NCBI RefSeq assembly: GCF_008728855.1
Contig: NZ_CP042906.1
Location: 930,001 to 994,000, forward strand
Direction of reading: 5' to 3'
DNA length: 64,000 nucleotides
From: Hypericibacter terrae
GTDB lineage: Bacteria; Pseudomonadota; Alphaproteobacteria; Dongiales; Dongiaceae
Shown piece after piece: positions 16,139-24,191 of this stretch. The notes under the pieces were generated by a model. It saw nothing but the letters and a program-made list of their open reading frames with translations, was not told where the DNA came from and searched no databases. The position numbers and the translations under genes were made by a program. Every line of letters begins with the position of its first letter. The stretch's first letter is position 1.

Positions 16139-17425
16139 TCAGGGCCGCAACAAAGGTTGCGATGTTCGGTCGGCGCCTTGTTCCGCGCCTACGATTGCCA
16201 GATCGCCGGGTGCGACCGCGCCCTTGGCGATTTCGGTGAAGCTGTCGTCGTCGAGACCGATGACGACCGGAATTGCGAGCGGCGTTCCGTCGCGTAGCAC
16301 CCAGAGCTGGGCCTGTCCGGTGTCGTTCGAGGGAATCGGGCCCGGTGCATTGCCGGTCGCTGCGCTCGTGGAACCTGCGACTCCGCCGGGCGCGTAACGC
16401 AGGGCCTGGTTCGGGACGCGCAGCACGTCTTTTCTCTGTTCGGTAACGATCTGCGTCGAGGCGGTCATGCCGGGCTTCAGCGCCAGATCGCTATTGTCGA
16501 CGCTGACGACAGCATCGAAGGTCACGACGTTCTGCACCGACTGCGGCGACTGGCGGACCTGGGTCACCGTTCCTTCAAATATGCGGTTGGGAAAGGCGTC
16601 GACCGTGAAGTTCGCTTTGTCGCCCTCCTTGACGCCGCCGATGTCGCTTTCGCTGATGTTGGTGTCGACCTGCATCTTGGTGAGATCGGTCGCGATCAGA
16701 AAGAGTGTCGGCGTCTGGAAGCTGGCGGCGACCGTCTGTCCTTGGGTCACGTTGCGCGACACGACAGTACCTTCGACCGGAGAGACGATGTCGGTATAGC
16801 CGAGGTTGACGTTGGCGGCGTCGAGCTCCGCCTGGCGCTGCTCGATCATCGCCTGGTCGAGCCCGATCTGCGCCATGGCCTGGTCGTAGGCATTCTTGGC
16901 GCTATCGGCAGCGTCCTGGGAGGAGAACTCCCGGTGAGTCAGCGTGACCGTCCGGTCCAGGCTCAGTTTTGCATAAGTCAGGTTGGCCTTGTCCTTCTCG
17001 AGCTGAGCCTTCGCGACATCGAGAATGGCCTTGTCCTGATTGACGATCATCTGATAGGGGCGCGGGTCGATCTTGGCGCAGATCTGGCCGGCTTTGACCT
17101 GGGTGTTGTAATCGCAAAAAAGCTGCTGGATCACGCCGGAGACATAGGATCCGACGATGATCGTGAGCTCGGGATTGACGGTGCCGGTGGCGGTGACGGC
17201 GCGCGCCACGTCCCCGCGCGTCACCGGAACGGTCAGATAGCGAATGGGCGCCGGACCGCGTAGGCTCCACCATGTCGCCCCGCTACCAAGGATGAGGAGA
17301 ACGACCAGAACGATGCCGGCGATCCACTGCGAACGCCTGCGACGGCTGCCGCGGACGGGCGCGGAGTCGGATCCCGGTAGAGCCGCAACGCGCAGATCTG
17401 TCGGCGTCCCGATCTCCTTGTTCAT
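16139..17425 (-). CDS. macA: Periplasmic adaptor subunit of the MacAB-type pump
   Basis: 428 aa from ATG 17425 (GGGAG 8 bp upstream); a longer frame reaches 17596 but its leader is unlike the family. A membrane anchor spans about residues 33-52, followed by the biotinyl-lipoyl, alpha-hairpin and beta-barrel domains of HlyD/RND adaptors (TVNPELTIIVGSYVSGVIQ; GYTDIVSPVEGTVVSRNVTQGQTV). It pairs with the adjacent MacB-like transporter. The substrate (macrolide, lipopeptide, siderophore or other) cannot be told from sequence. Confidence 0.92.
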   Translation of the reverse strand: MNKEIGTPTDLRVAALPGSDSAPVRGSRRRRSQWIAGIVLVVLLILGSGATWWSLRGPAPIRYLTVPVTRGDVARAVTATGTVNPELTIIVGSYVSGVIQQLFCDYNTQVKAGQICAKIDPRPYQMIVNQDKAILDVAKAQLEKDKANLTYAKLSLDRTVTLTHREFSSQDAADSAKNAYDQAMAQIGLDQAMIEQRQAELDAANVNLGYTDIVSPVEGTVVSRNVTQGQTVAASFQTPTLFLIATDLTKMQVDTNISESDIGGVKEGDKANFTVDAFPNRIFEGTVTQVRQSPQSVQNVVTFDAVVSVDNSDLALKPGMTASTQIVTEQRKDVLRVPNQALRYAPGGVAGSTSAATGNAPGPIPSNDTGQAQLWVLRDGTPLAIPVVIGLDDDSFTEIAKGAVAPGDLAIVGAEQGADRTSQPLLRP

Positions 17426-17655
17426 CGCCCGACTCCCAACATGGGCTTGAGAATGTCGGGTCCCAGGCGTTAGCGCATTGACCAGGATCAAGAACGCCGT
17501 CGCGGCCGCGCCTGATGCATTCGCCACCGGTGGCCAACATCCGGCCGCCGATCCGCCGGGCGACGCTTCTATGGCCCCTTTCGCTGGCCTGCCCACCCGG
17601 GCAGTTGGCGGCGGGCGCGGGCGTGCTCACATAGGGGACAACCCAGGAGACCCCT

Positions 17656-18540
17656 ATGCCAGCCACCCCTTCAACCGCCTCGCTCCAGGTTTTCTCCAGG
17701 ACCTTGTCCGGTCTTGTGGCCAAGGCGGCGCCCGGAATCGTCGCCATCCATTCCCACCGCTCACGCGCCAGCGGCTTCGTCTGGCGGCCTGGCCTGATCG
17801 TCACCCCTCATGAGGCCTTGGCCGAGGAAGGCGAAATCACGGTGGCCCTTCCGGACGGCGAAACCCTGCCGGTAACGCTGGCGGGGCGTGACCCCACAAC
17901 CGATGTGGCCTTGCTTCGCGTCGATCGGATGGATCTGCAGCCGGTCAGCCTGGCGGCCGAACCTGTCGCGGCTGGCTCGATCGCCATCGTGGTGGGTGCG
18001 CAGGAAGGTGCTCCCACCGCCGCGTTCGGCGTGGTGTCGCTGTCGGGCAGCGAGTGGCGGAGCCTGCGCGGCGGTGAGATCGACGCCCGCATTGAGCTCG
18101 ACCTCTCCTTGCGGCGGTCGGCCGAGGGCGGCCTTGTGCTCGACCCGGGCGGCCAAGCCTTCGGGATGGCGGTGTTCGGTCCGCGGCGGCGGGTGCTGGT
18201 GATTCCGTCCGCCACCATCGACCGGGTCGCCGCCCGGCTCGAAACCCATGGGCGGATCCCGCGCGGCTATCTCGGCCTTGCCCTTCGGACGGTCCCGATC
18301 GAGGAGGCCGGTGTGGGCGCCATGGTGCTGGGCGTCGAGGCCGGAGGTCCGGGTGCTGCGGCTGGCGTCCGGCAGGGTGACGTCATCCTGGCCTGGAATG
18401 GCGATCCGATCCGGAGCGTGCGGACGCTGCTCAAGGCGCTCGGCCCGGACAGCGTCACCACGATCGTCAGACTCTCCCTGAAGCGCGCCGGCGAGCCTGT
18501 GGAGCTGAGCCTCACCGTCGGCGAAAGGCCCGAGGCTTGA
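17656..18540 (+). CDS. HtrA-like trypsin-fold protein with PDZ domain, catalytic serine lost
   Basis: 294 aa: trypsin-like domain (about 15-195) plus one C-terminal PDZ domain (about 205-290). His52 (VTPHEAL) and Asp83 (DPTTDVALL) of the triad are in place, but the GNSGGPL motif is replaced by RSAEGGLVLD, so the serine position aligns with Glu157. It should therefore be an inactive pseudoprotease. There is no signal peptide or membrane segment. It is the first gene of a trio with a LuxR-type protein (stop and start overlap) and an intact HtrA homologue, which suggests a scaffolding, ligand-binding or inhibitory role. Confidence 0.82.
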   Translation: MPATPSTASLQVFSRTLSGLVAKAAPGIVAIHSHRSRASGFVWRPGLIVTPHEALAEEGEITVALPDGETLPVTLAGRDPTTDVALLRVDRMDLQPVSLAAEPVAAGSIAIVVGAQEGAPTAAFGVVSLSGSEWRSLRGGEIDARIELDLSLRRSAEGGLVLDPGGQAFGMAVFGPRRRVLVIPSATIDRVAARLETHGRIPRGYLGLALRTVPIEEAGVGAMVLGVEAGGPGAAAGVRQGDVILAWNGDPIRSVRTLLKALGPDSVTTIVRLSLKRAGEPVELSLTVGERPEA

Positions 18541-18914
18541 GCCCAGCGCCCGATCAAGGCCCGATTGTCGTCGCGCTCGAGATCGGCGAGCCGGTTCTCG
18601 CGGACCGGCTCGTTGCCTTGCTGGCTGACCTGCCGGGCCTGCGGCTGGCCGCGCCGGGCGAGCCGGCCGACGCCGTCTTGACCTTGCCAGAGCCGTCACC
18701 ATCTCTCGACGGCGAGGCGGGTTTCACGCCTCGGGAACTCGAGGTCCTCACACTCTTGGCCGAGGGCGCATCGAACAAGTCGATCGCTCAATGCCTCGGA
18801 ATCTCGGTTCATACCGCAAAATTCCATGTCGGCTCGCTTCTGGACAAGCTCGACGCGACCGGCCGCACCGATGCTGTCGCTCACGCGGCGCGGCTGGGTG
18901 TGATCCATCTGTGA
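18537..18914 (+). CDS. LuxR-type HTH protein with a degenerate, shortened receiver-like N-terminus
   Basis: 125 aa starting at TTG 18537, which overlaps the TGA of the preceding gene. Residues 62-125 are a complete NarL/LuxR helix-turn-helix (FTPRELEVLTLLAEGASNKSIA...HVGSLLDKL). The N-terminal 55 residues begin like a receiver (PIVVALEIGEPVLADRLVALL) but are too short for one and lack the phosphoacceptor aspartate region. Control by phosphorylation is therefore unlikely. Tight coupling to flanking HtrA-like genes suggests its activity is governed by protein contacts or proteolysis; this is inference. Confidence 0.82.
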   Translation: MSPAPDQGPIVVALEIGEPVLADRLVALLADLPGLRLAAPGEPADAVLTLPEPSPSLDGEAGFTPRELEVLTLLAEGASNKSIAQCLGISVHTAKFHVGSLLDKLDATGRTDAVAHAARLGVIHL

Positions 18915-18921
18915 GACGACC

Positions 18922-19899
18922 ATGCTGGACGATACCAACCTCGCTCAGGCCGACGATGCTGCCACCCCAGGCGCGGAAGAAACGCCGCTCGATGCCTATT
19001 CGCGCGTCGTAGCCGATATTGCCGACCGGGTGGGCCCGGCGGTCGTGCGCGTGGAAAGCGGCGGCCCGGACCGGCGCGGCGGCATCGGATCGGGCGTCAT
19101 CATCGCGCATGACGGGCTGGTCCTGACCAACAGCCATGTCGTGGCCGGCGCGTCCCGCGTGCGCCTGGCCCTGAGCGAAGGCCGCGAGACCGAAGCGCAG
19201 GTTCTCGGCGACGACCCGGACACCGATCTGGCGCTGTTGCGTGCCGAGTTGCCGCGCGGCGTGCCTGCGGCGGCCTTGGGCGATTCCAAGAAACTCAAGC
19301 GCGGCCATCTGGTCGTGGCGATCGGCAATCCGCTGGGCTTCGAATCGACGGTGACGGCGGGCGTGGTCTCGGCCCTGGGCCGGTCGCTGCGCTCGCAGAA
19401 GGGCCGGCTGATCGAGGACGTGATCCAGACCGACGCGGCGCTCAATCCCGGCAATTCCGGTGGGCCGCTGGTGTCGGCCTCGGGCGAGGTGGTCGGCATC
19501 AACACCGCCATGATCGGCGGCGCGCAAGGTCTCTGCTTCGCCGTCTCCAGCAACACGGCGCTGTTCGTGGTGACCGAGTTCATCGGCCATGGCCGGGTGC
19601 GCCGGGCGCATCTGGGCATCGCCGCGCAGACCCTGCCGCTGCCGCGCCGGATCGCCGTCGCGACCGGGGCGGGACCGCTGGCGGTCCGGATCGGCGAGAT
19701 CGAGCCAAAGGGCCCCGCGGAGCTGGCCGGGCTCAAGGCCGGCGACATCATCCTCACGCTGGATGGCGTGCCGGTCACGGGTGCGGACGATCTGATCCGG
19801 CTCCTGGGGGCCGACCGGATCGGGCGGGCGGTCGAGCTCGCCGTGCTCCGCCACGGACGGGTCGAAAAGCTGGCGGTGACGCTGCGCGAAAGGCGCTGA
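18922..19899 (+). CDS. HtrA/DegP-like serine protease with one PDZ domain, no export signal
   Basis: 325 aa. Intact triad: His72 (LTNSHVVAG), Asp102 (DPDTDLALL) and Ser179 (LNPGNSGGPL). One PDZ domain follows at about 225-320. The N-terminus is acidic (MLDDTNLAQADDAA...) with no signal peptide or membrane helix, unlike classical periplasmic Deg proteases, so a cytoplasmic location is suggested. It begins 7 bp after the LuxR-type gene. The last codons are part of a 24-bp tandem repeat that continues past the stop. Confidence 0.88.
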   Translation: MLDDTNLAQADDAATPGAEETPLDAYSRVVADIADRVGPAVVRVESGGPDRRGGIGSGVIIAHDGLVLTNSHVVAGASRVRLALSEGRETEAQVLGDDPDTDLALLRAELPRGVPAAALGDSKKLKRGHLVVAIGNPLGFESTVTAGVVSALGRSLRSQKGRLIEDVIQTDAALNPGNSGGPLVSASGEVVGINTAMIGGAQGLCFAVSSNTALFVVTEFIGHGRVRRAHLGIAAQTLPLPRRIAVATGAGPLAVRIGEIEPKGPAELAGLKAGDIILTLDGVPVTGADDLIRLLGADRIGRAVELAVLRHGRVEKLAVTLRERR

Positions 19900-19949
19900 A
19901 GACCGGGGCGCGAAAGGCGCTGAAGACCGAGGCGGGAGAGGCGCTGAAG
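19884..19949 (+). repeat. 24-bp tandem repeat spanning the htrA-like stop codon
   Basis: Unit 1 is 19884-19907, unit 2 is 19908-19931 and a partial, diverged unit 3 is 19932-19949. Each unit carries the core AGGCGCTGAAG, so the terminal Arg codons and TGA are repeated in the 3' untranslated region. Units 1 and 2 differ by a single base. The 24-bp period is a multiple of three, so loss of the first stop would simply lengthen the tail by one unit. Confidence 0.85.
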
Positions 19950-19965
19950 TTGGCGGCGTGGCGGC

Positions 19966-20745
19966 TCAGGTGCGGGGTCTGGCGCTGGGGCTCTTCTCGG
20001 CCGCGGTCAGGATGATGCTGCCATAGCCCTGGTCGCGGATGGAGACGTCCTGGGATTCGACCTCGCGGCACTCGAGCAGGCGCAGGCCCGCTTTCGCGAT
20101 GCAGCCTTCCATCCGCTCCCGGGTCAGGTTCAGGGTGGGAAAGCCCCGCCCGTCGCAATGCCATTCGTCGGTGCGCGAGACATTGACCAGCGCCAGGCGG
20201 CCGCCCGGCTTCAGCACGCGGCAGGCTTCGCCCAGGGCGAACTCGAACTCCTCCCAGCGGGGCAGGCATTCGAGCGCAAAGACGGATTGGACGAAGTCGA
20301 ACTGGTCGCGGCCTGCCGGCCAGGGCTTGGTCAGATCGCCGACGGCGAGGGATTTGATCTGTTTGGCCTTCCGGCGGGTATGGCCGGCGGCGGTGTCCTC
20401 GAGCCGCAGCAGTCCCACGGCATGTTCGGCCGCCACGGTCAGCGCCGCATCGGTGTCGCCGCGTTTGGCGTTCTCGAGCTGCAGGCGCGCGGCCGCGATG
20501 TTGGCGGGGTTGAGATCGAAGCCCTCGACCTCGTTGTCGCCGGGCACGAACAGGGTCCAGTAGAGGGCGGTCGGGCCGCAGCCGGCATCGAGCACGCGCA
20601 GGCGGCGTCTCCGGGCCAGAGGCCCTGCGATCTCATGCAGGAATTCCCCTGCCGCCGCATTCTCGTGGCCCAGCTCGGCGTAATATTCCCGCCAATAGGC
20701 CCCCGAGGCGAAGACGTCCTCCGGCGCGCTGTCGAGGAAGGTCAC
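19966..20745 (-). CDS. Class I SAM-dependent methyltransferase, possibly NNMT/PNMT-like
   Basis: 259 aa from GTG 20745 (GAGG 5 bp upstream). The Rossmann motif I is VLDAGCGPTALYW (51-63); motif II acid EGFDLNPANI, motif post-I DFVQSVFALECLP and LKPGGRLALVNVS follow. The phrase CGPTALYWTLFVPG and an SRTDEW loop recall the nicotinamide/phenylethanolamine/thioether N- or S-methyltransferase group, but I am not certain. It lies 10 bp downstream of the heme-oxygenase-like gene, so both probably act in one small pathway. Confidence 0.78.
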   Translation of the reverse strand: MTFLDSAPEDVFASGAYWREYYAELGHENAAAGEFLHEIAGPLARRRRLRVLDAGCGPTALYWTLFVPGDNEVEGFDLNPANIAAARLQLENAKRGDTDAALTVAAEHAVGLLRLEDTAAGHTRRKAKQIKSLAVGDLTKPWPAGRDQFDFVQSVFALECLPRWEEFEFALGEACRVLKPGGRLALVNVSRTDEWHCDGRGFPTLNLTRERMEGCIAKAGLRLLECREVESQDVSIRDQGYGSIILTAAEKSPSARPRT

Positions 20746-20755
20746 GAGAACCTCG

Positions 20756-21601
20756 TCAGGCGCGGGCGCGGGCGCGGGTGTCCTGCTGCCCGAAGATCCG
20801 GTCGTTCAGCTGGGTGAAGAAGCGGCCATAGCACTCCATATAGGCGAACACGCCGCGGCGCGCCTGGGAGACGAGCTTGGGGTCGCCGTTCGTATAGAGC
20901 TGGACCGCCTCGACGCCCATCTCGCGATGCGAAACCTCGACATCGTCGTGGACGAGCAGGAAGTTCAGGTGCGGGTCGTTCTGCGCCTTGAGCCCATACT
21001 GCTCGCGATATTCGCGGAAGGTCGCCAGGAACACGCCGAAATCGAGCGGTGCCGTGGCCTCGTTCGCGACATGGAATCCCAGGGCTTCGACGATGGGACG
21101 CTTACGGTAGTAATCGCCGATCGTGCCGGCGAATTCCTTGGCCGTGGGCACGATGTTCCGGTCGTCGAGCAGATCCTTGGCCGTGATGTTCCAATGGGCC
21201 GCCATATCGACATAGAGCTGGTGATGGCTCGGCAGCAGGCCATGCTCCATGTCGTTGAGGCCATATTCGTCGACGGCGGCGAACAGGATGCGCGAGGCGC
21301 GGCCGGTGGCGGCGAAGGGCTCCTTCTTGAACCATTCGTCGGTCATGCGGCTGGCAAGCGCGACGATGCCGGGCGGCACTTCGAGGACGAACATGCCCTC
21401 GGACGCGAGAAGGACCCGGATCTCGTCGCGGGTCAGGAGCCGCGACTTCAGGTTCTCCTCGAACTTCTTGAGAATGCCGACGGCCGGATGCGAGAAGACC
21501 GCATCCTTGAGGGCGACGATGTTGTCGCTGATCGGCATCGACACATGCGCATACTGCGAATTGTCGATCGATTTGCCGCGTTCGTAGCTGGGATTTGACA
21601 T
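20756..21601 (-). CDS. Heme-oxygenase-like diiron/iron oxidase (HDO family)
   Basis: 281 aa, predicted all-helical. Candidate metal ligands lie in the order expected for the TenA/PqqC/UndA/CADD-type superfamily: Glu112 and His120/His126 in DEYGLNDMEHGLLPSHHQLY, Glu181 in FHVANEATAP, and Asp219/Asp220 with His225 in VHDDVEVSH. Known members cleave C-C bonds, oxidise amines or desaturate amino acids with O2. The methyltransferase gene follows by 10 bp. A 210-bp AT-richer leader precedes the gene. The exact reaction cannot be predicted. Confidence 0.8.
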   Translation of the reverse strand: MSNPSYERGKSIDNSQYAHVSMPISDNIVALKDAVFSHPAVGILKKFEENLKSRLLTRDEIRVLLASEGMFVLEVPPGIVALASRMTDEWFKKEPFAATGRASRILFAAVDEYGLNDMEHGLLPSHHQLYVDMAAHWNITAKDLLDDRNIVPTAKEFAGTIGDYYRKRPIVEALGFHVANEATAPLDFGVFLATFREYREQYGLKAQNDPHLNFLLVHDDVEVSHREMGVEAVQLYTNGDPKLVSQARRGVFAYMECYGRFFTQLNDRIFGQQDTRARARA

Positions 21602-21812
21602 GGCCGCCCCCGAAAGGAATTTTGTCGGACTAGACAGGCTCCCATGGCACCATATTTCGCTTAATAGCTCGTAAACCGAATCGCGACGAATCCAATGTTT
21701 ATCGATATCTAATCATTCGATCTCATCGCGAATGACAAGCCGCCCGGAGTGTTGACGCCGCGGTAAGGTTAACCGTTCGTGATCGAAGCGCGGCCTTCGA
21801 CGGCGAGGAGAA
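21602..21812. other. AT-rich divergent-free spacer upstream of the diiron oxidase gene
   Basis: This 211-bp gap lies between the stop of the DMT transporter gene and the start of the diiron protein, both on the minus strand. It is markedly more AT-rich than its surroundings (for example ATGTTTATCGATATCTAATC near 21693-21712) and includes two TCGCGA hexamers flanking that AT core. It likely holds the promoter of the oxidase/methyltransferase unit. I see no ORF in it. Confidence 0.4.
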
Positions 21813-22679
21813 TCAGCCCGGTCTTCGTGCCGCGAAATAGGCGTGGCCGACGATCGTGACCACGATCAGGGCGCCGCCGGCGAGCGTCGCGTTGTCGGGC
21901 GTCTCGCCCAGGACGAGCCACACCCAGAGCGGCCCGAGGATCGTCTCGAGCATCAGGATGAGGGTGACGTCGGGAGCCGAGAGATGCTGGGTCCCCCGCG
22001 AAAGGAGCATGGTTGCGAGCGGTACGACCAGGACGCCCAGCAGGACCAGGAATTTCAGGTCGCTGGCGGAGATGGCGCCCGGCGAGGCGAGCGGCCAGGC
22101 CAGCGTCGCGGAGAGCAGCCCGCCATAGCCGATGATGGGAAAGAAGGCCTCGCCCCGGCAGCGCCGCAAGGCGACGAAATAGGCGCCGAGGCAGGAGGCG
22201 TAGCCCAGCGCGAAGACATCGCCGGCCGCATGGCCGGCGCTGAGGCTGTCGAAGAAGATGAGGAAGAGCCCCGCAACCAGTCCGATGACCACGGCCCAGG
22301 TGGCGGCCGGCGGCCGCTCCCGCAGGAAGACCCAGCTGAAAATGGTCGCGATGAAGGGGGCGGCGCTGCCGATGACGAGCGTGTTGGCCACGGTCGTCGC
22401 CTGCAGGGCGGCGACGAAGCAGAACACGGCGGCGGCAAAGGCCATCACGGCGACCGCTTCCGCCCGTCCCTGCAAGCGGAAGGACCGGAGGGATCGCTGC
22501 GACAGGATCACATAGAGCGCGATCGTGGCGCCGAGCAGGACGCCGCGCCACCAGACGATGGTCCAGAGGTCCGCCTGCACCAGGCGAATGAGAAGCGTCT
22601 CGAAGCTGATGAGCGTGGCGCCGGCGATCGACAATGCGAGCCCGCGCCAGGCGACGGATGGCAAGGCTGTCGAGGTCAC
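21813..22679 (-). CDS. DMT-superfamily (EamA) transporter
   Basis: 288 aa from GTG 22679, chosen because AGAGAG lies 6 bp upstream; ATG 22721 and 22787 are in-frame alternatives that add a polar leader. About ten hydrophobic segments form two EamA repeats (GATLISFETLLIRLVQ at the start; SAPDVTLILMLETILGPLWVW in the second repeat). Such proteins export metabolites or amino acids. The downstream neighbour is the HDO/methyltransferase unit, so product export is conceivable but unproven. Confidence 0.85.
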   Translation of the reverse strand: MTSTALPSVAWRGLALSIAGATLISFETLLIRLVQADLWTIVWWRGVLLGATIALYVILSQRSLRSFRLQGRAEAVAVMAFAAAVFCFVAALQATTVANTLVIGSAAPFIATIFSWVFLRERPPAATWAVVIGLVAGLFLIFFDSLSAGHAAGDVFALGYASCLGAYFVALRRCRGEAFFPIIGYGGLLSATLAWPLASPGAISASDLKFLVLLGVLVVPLATMLLSRGTQHLSAPDVTLILMLETILGPLWVWLVLGETPDNATLAGGALIVVTIVGHAYFAARRPG

Positions 22680-22838
22680 GAGCTGCTCTCTGCCACGAGT
22701 TGACCGGGGGACGTCCTGCATCCGCGACCCGCGCGGCATTCGAAGACTCGAACGGCCCGTCGGGTATCGGCCGGACGGGCGTAGCACAGGACCGGGGCGC
22801 CTTGAACCGGCAAACGCCGATCCGGAAACCGGAGGCCG

Positions 22839-24191
22839 CTACTCCGCGGCCGCCGGCGAACTGCCCGTCGGGCGTGCCGCGGCCGCATAGAGCTCCCGCG
22901 GGAAGGTCACGACCGCTTCGGTGCCCTTGCCGACCTCGCTGGTCAGGGCGAGCTTCGCGCCCAGGAGTTCGGACAGGCGCCGGGCGAGCGGCAGGCCGAG
23001 ACCCGTGCCCTCGTAGCGGCGGGCCAGACCCTGGTCGACCTGCTGAAAGGGCTCGAGCGCCGCCGAAAGGTCGGTCGGCGACATGCCGATGCCGGTATCG
23101 GCGATCGAGAGGGAAAGCTCGCCCGTGTCCTGGATCCTGGCGGAGACGGTCACGCGGCCCGAGGCTTGCGTGAACTTGACGGCATTGGAGAGAAGGTTCA
23201 GCAGCACCTGCCGCAGGCGGTAGGAATCGGCGCGAATGACGAGGTTTGCCGCCGGCGGGATGTAGTCGAGGGCGACCTTCCGCTGATCGGCCTGGGGCCG
23301 CAGCATGTTGGCGACATTGACCAGCATGTCGACGAGATCGACGTCCTCGACCACGACCTCGAGCTTGCCGGCCTCGATCTTGGAGAAGTCCAGGAGGTCG
23401 TTGATCACCTCCAGCAGATGCTCGCTGCTGTGGCTGATATCGTCGAGATATTCCTTGTAGCGCTCGTTGCCGATCGGCCCGAACGTCTCCTTGCGCATGA
23501 CATCGGCGAAGCCAATGACGGCGTTGAGCGGCGTGCGGAGCTCATGGCTCATATTGGCGAGAAAAATGCTCTTCGCCCGGCTGGCCGCTTCGGCGCGCTC
23601 GCGCGCCTCGCGGAGATTGGCATGCGTGGCCTCGAGCTCCCGGCAGCGCAGCAGCAGATCCTGATTGACCTGGCGCAGCTGCTGCTCGGCCTTCCATTTC
23701 TCGCTCAGCGCCAGGGCGAACTGCTGGATCTCGGTCGCCTGGAACGGCTTGTTGATATAGAAGAGCTTGTCGAAGGGCTGGACCAGCTCGGCGATCTGCC
23801 GCGGATGCTTGTCCGCATAGGCGGTGACCATCACGATGTTGATCGCGGGGTCGAGCGCCCGGATGCGCGCCGCCGTCTCGATGCCGTCGATGCCGGGTGG
23901 CATGCGCACGTCGAGGAAGGCCACCGGAAACTCGATGCGGTCCCGCCGGGCCGACATGATGGTGTCGATCGCCTCTTCGCCGCGCCGGCAAAGCACCGGC
24001 TGGAAGAACGGCGTCGAATCCATGGCGGCGGACGCGGTCGCGTTGAAGAGCTCGCCTTCGAGATCGGCGAGCCGGTTGTCGTTCCCGTGGGGCGCGGCGA
24101 TGTCGCCGAACACGGTGCGGTAGGCGTCGAGAACCGAGCGCTCGTCGTCGGCGATCAGGACGCGGTAGATGGGTCGTGCCGGGATCATCAT
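22839..24191 (-). CDS. Hybrid response regulator-histidine kinase
   Basis: 450 aa from ATG 24191, overlapping the stop of the upstream kinase (ATGA). Residues 8-160 are a receiver with acidic pair Asp15/Asp16, phosphoacceptor Asp94 (FLDVRMPPG) and Lys148. An insert of about 40 residues (30-70) separates helix 1 from strand 2. A coiled coil (165-205) leads to HisKA with His216 (MSHELRTPLN) and a HATPase domain (DTGIGM, GTGLGLPLARRL). No output domain is present. It probably receives phosphate from, or tunes, the CHASE4 kinase encoded just upstream. Confidence 0.9.
   Translation of the reverse strand: MMIPARPIYRVLIADDERSVLDAYRTVFGDIAAPHGNDNRLADLEGELFNATASAAMDSTPFFQPVLCRRGEEAIDTIMSARRDRIEFPVAFLDVRMPPGIDGIETAARIRALDPAINIVMVTAYADKHPRQIAELVQPFDKLFYINKPFQATEIQQFALALSEKWKAEQQLRQVNQDLLLRCRELEATHANLREARERAEAASRAKSIFLANMSHELRTPLNAVIGFADVMRKETFGPIGNERYKEYLDDISHSSEHLLEVINDLLDFSKIEAGKLEVVVEDVDLVDMLVNVANMLRPQADQRKVALDYIPPAANLVIRADSYRLRQVLLNLLSNAVKFTQASGRVTVSARIQDTGELSLSIADTGIGMSPTDLSAALEPFQQVDQGLARRYEGTGLGLPLARRLSELLGAKLALTSEVGKGTEAVVTFPRELYAAAARPTGSSPAAAE

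Noticed and set aside
13999-17425. Assignment of the MacAB-like pair as a macrolide pump
   Set aside because: The family exports diverse substrates, and nothing in the sequence or neighbourhood identifies macrolides.
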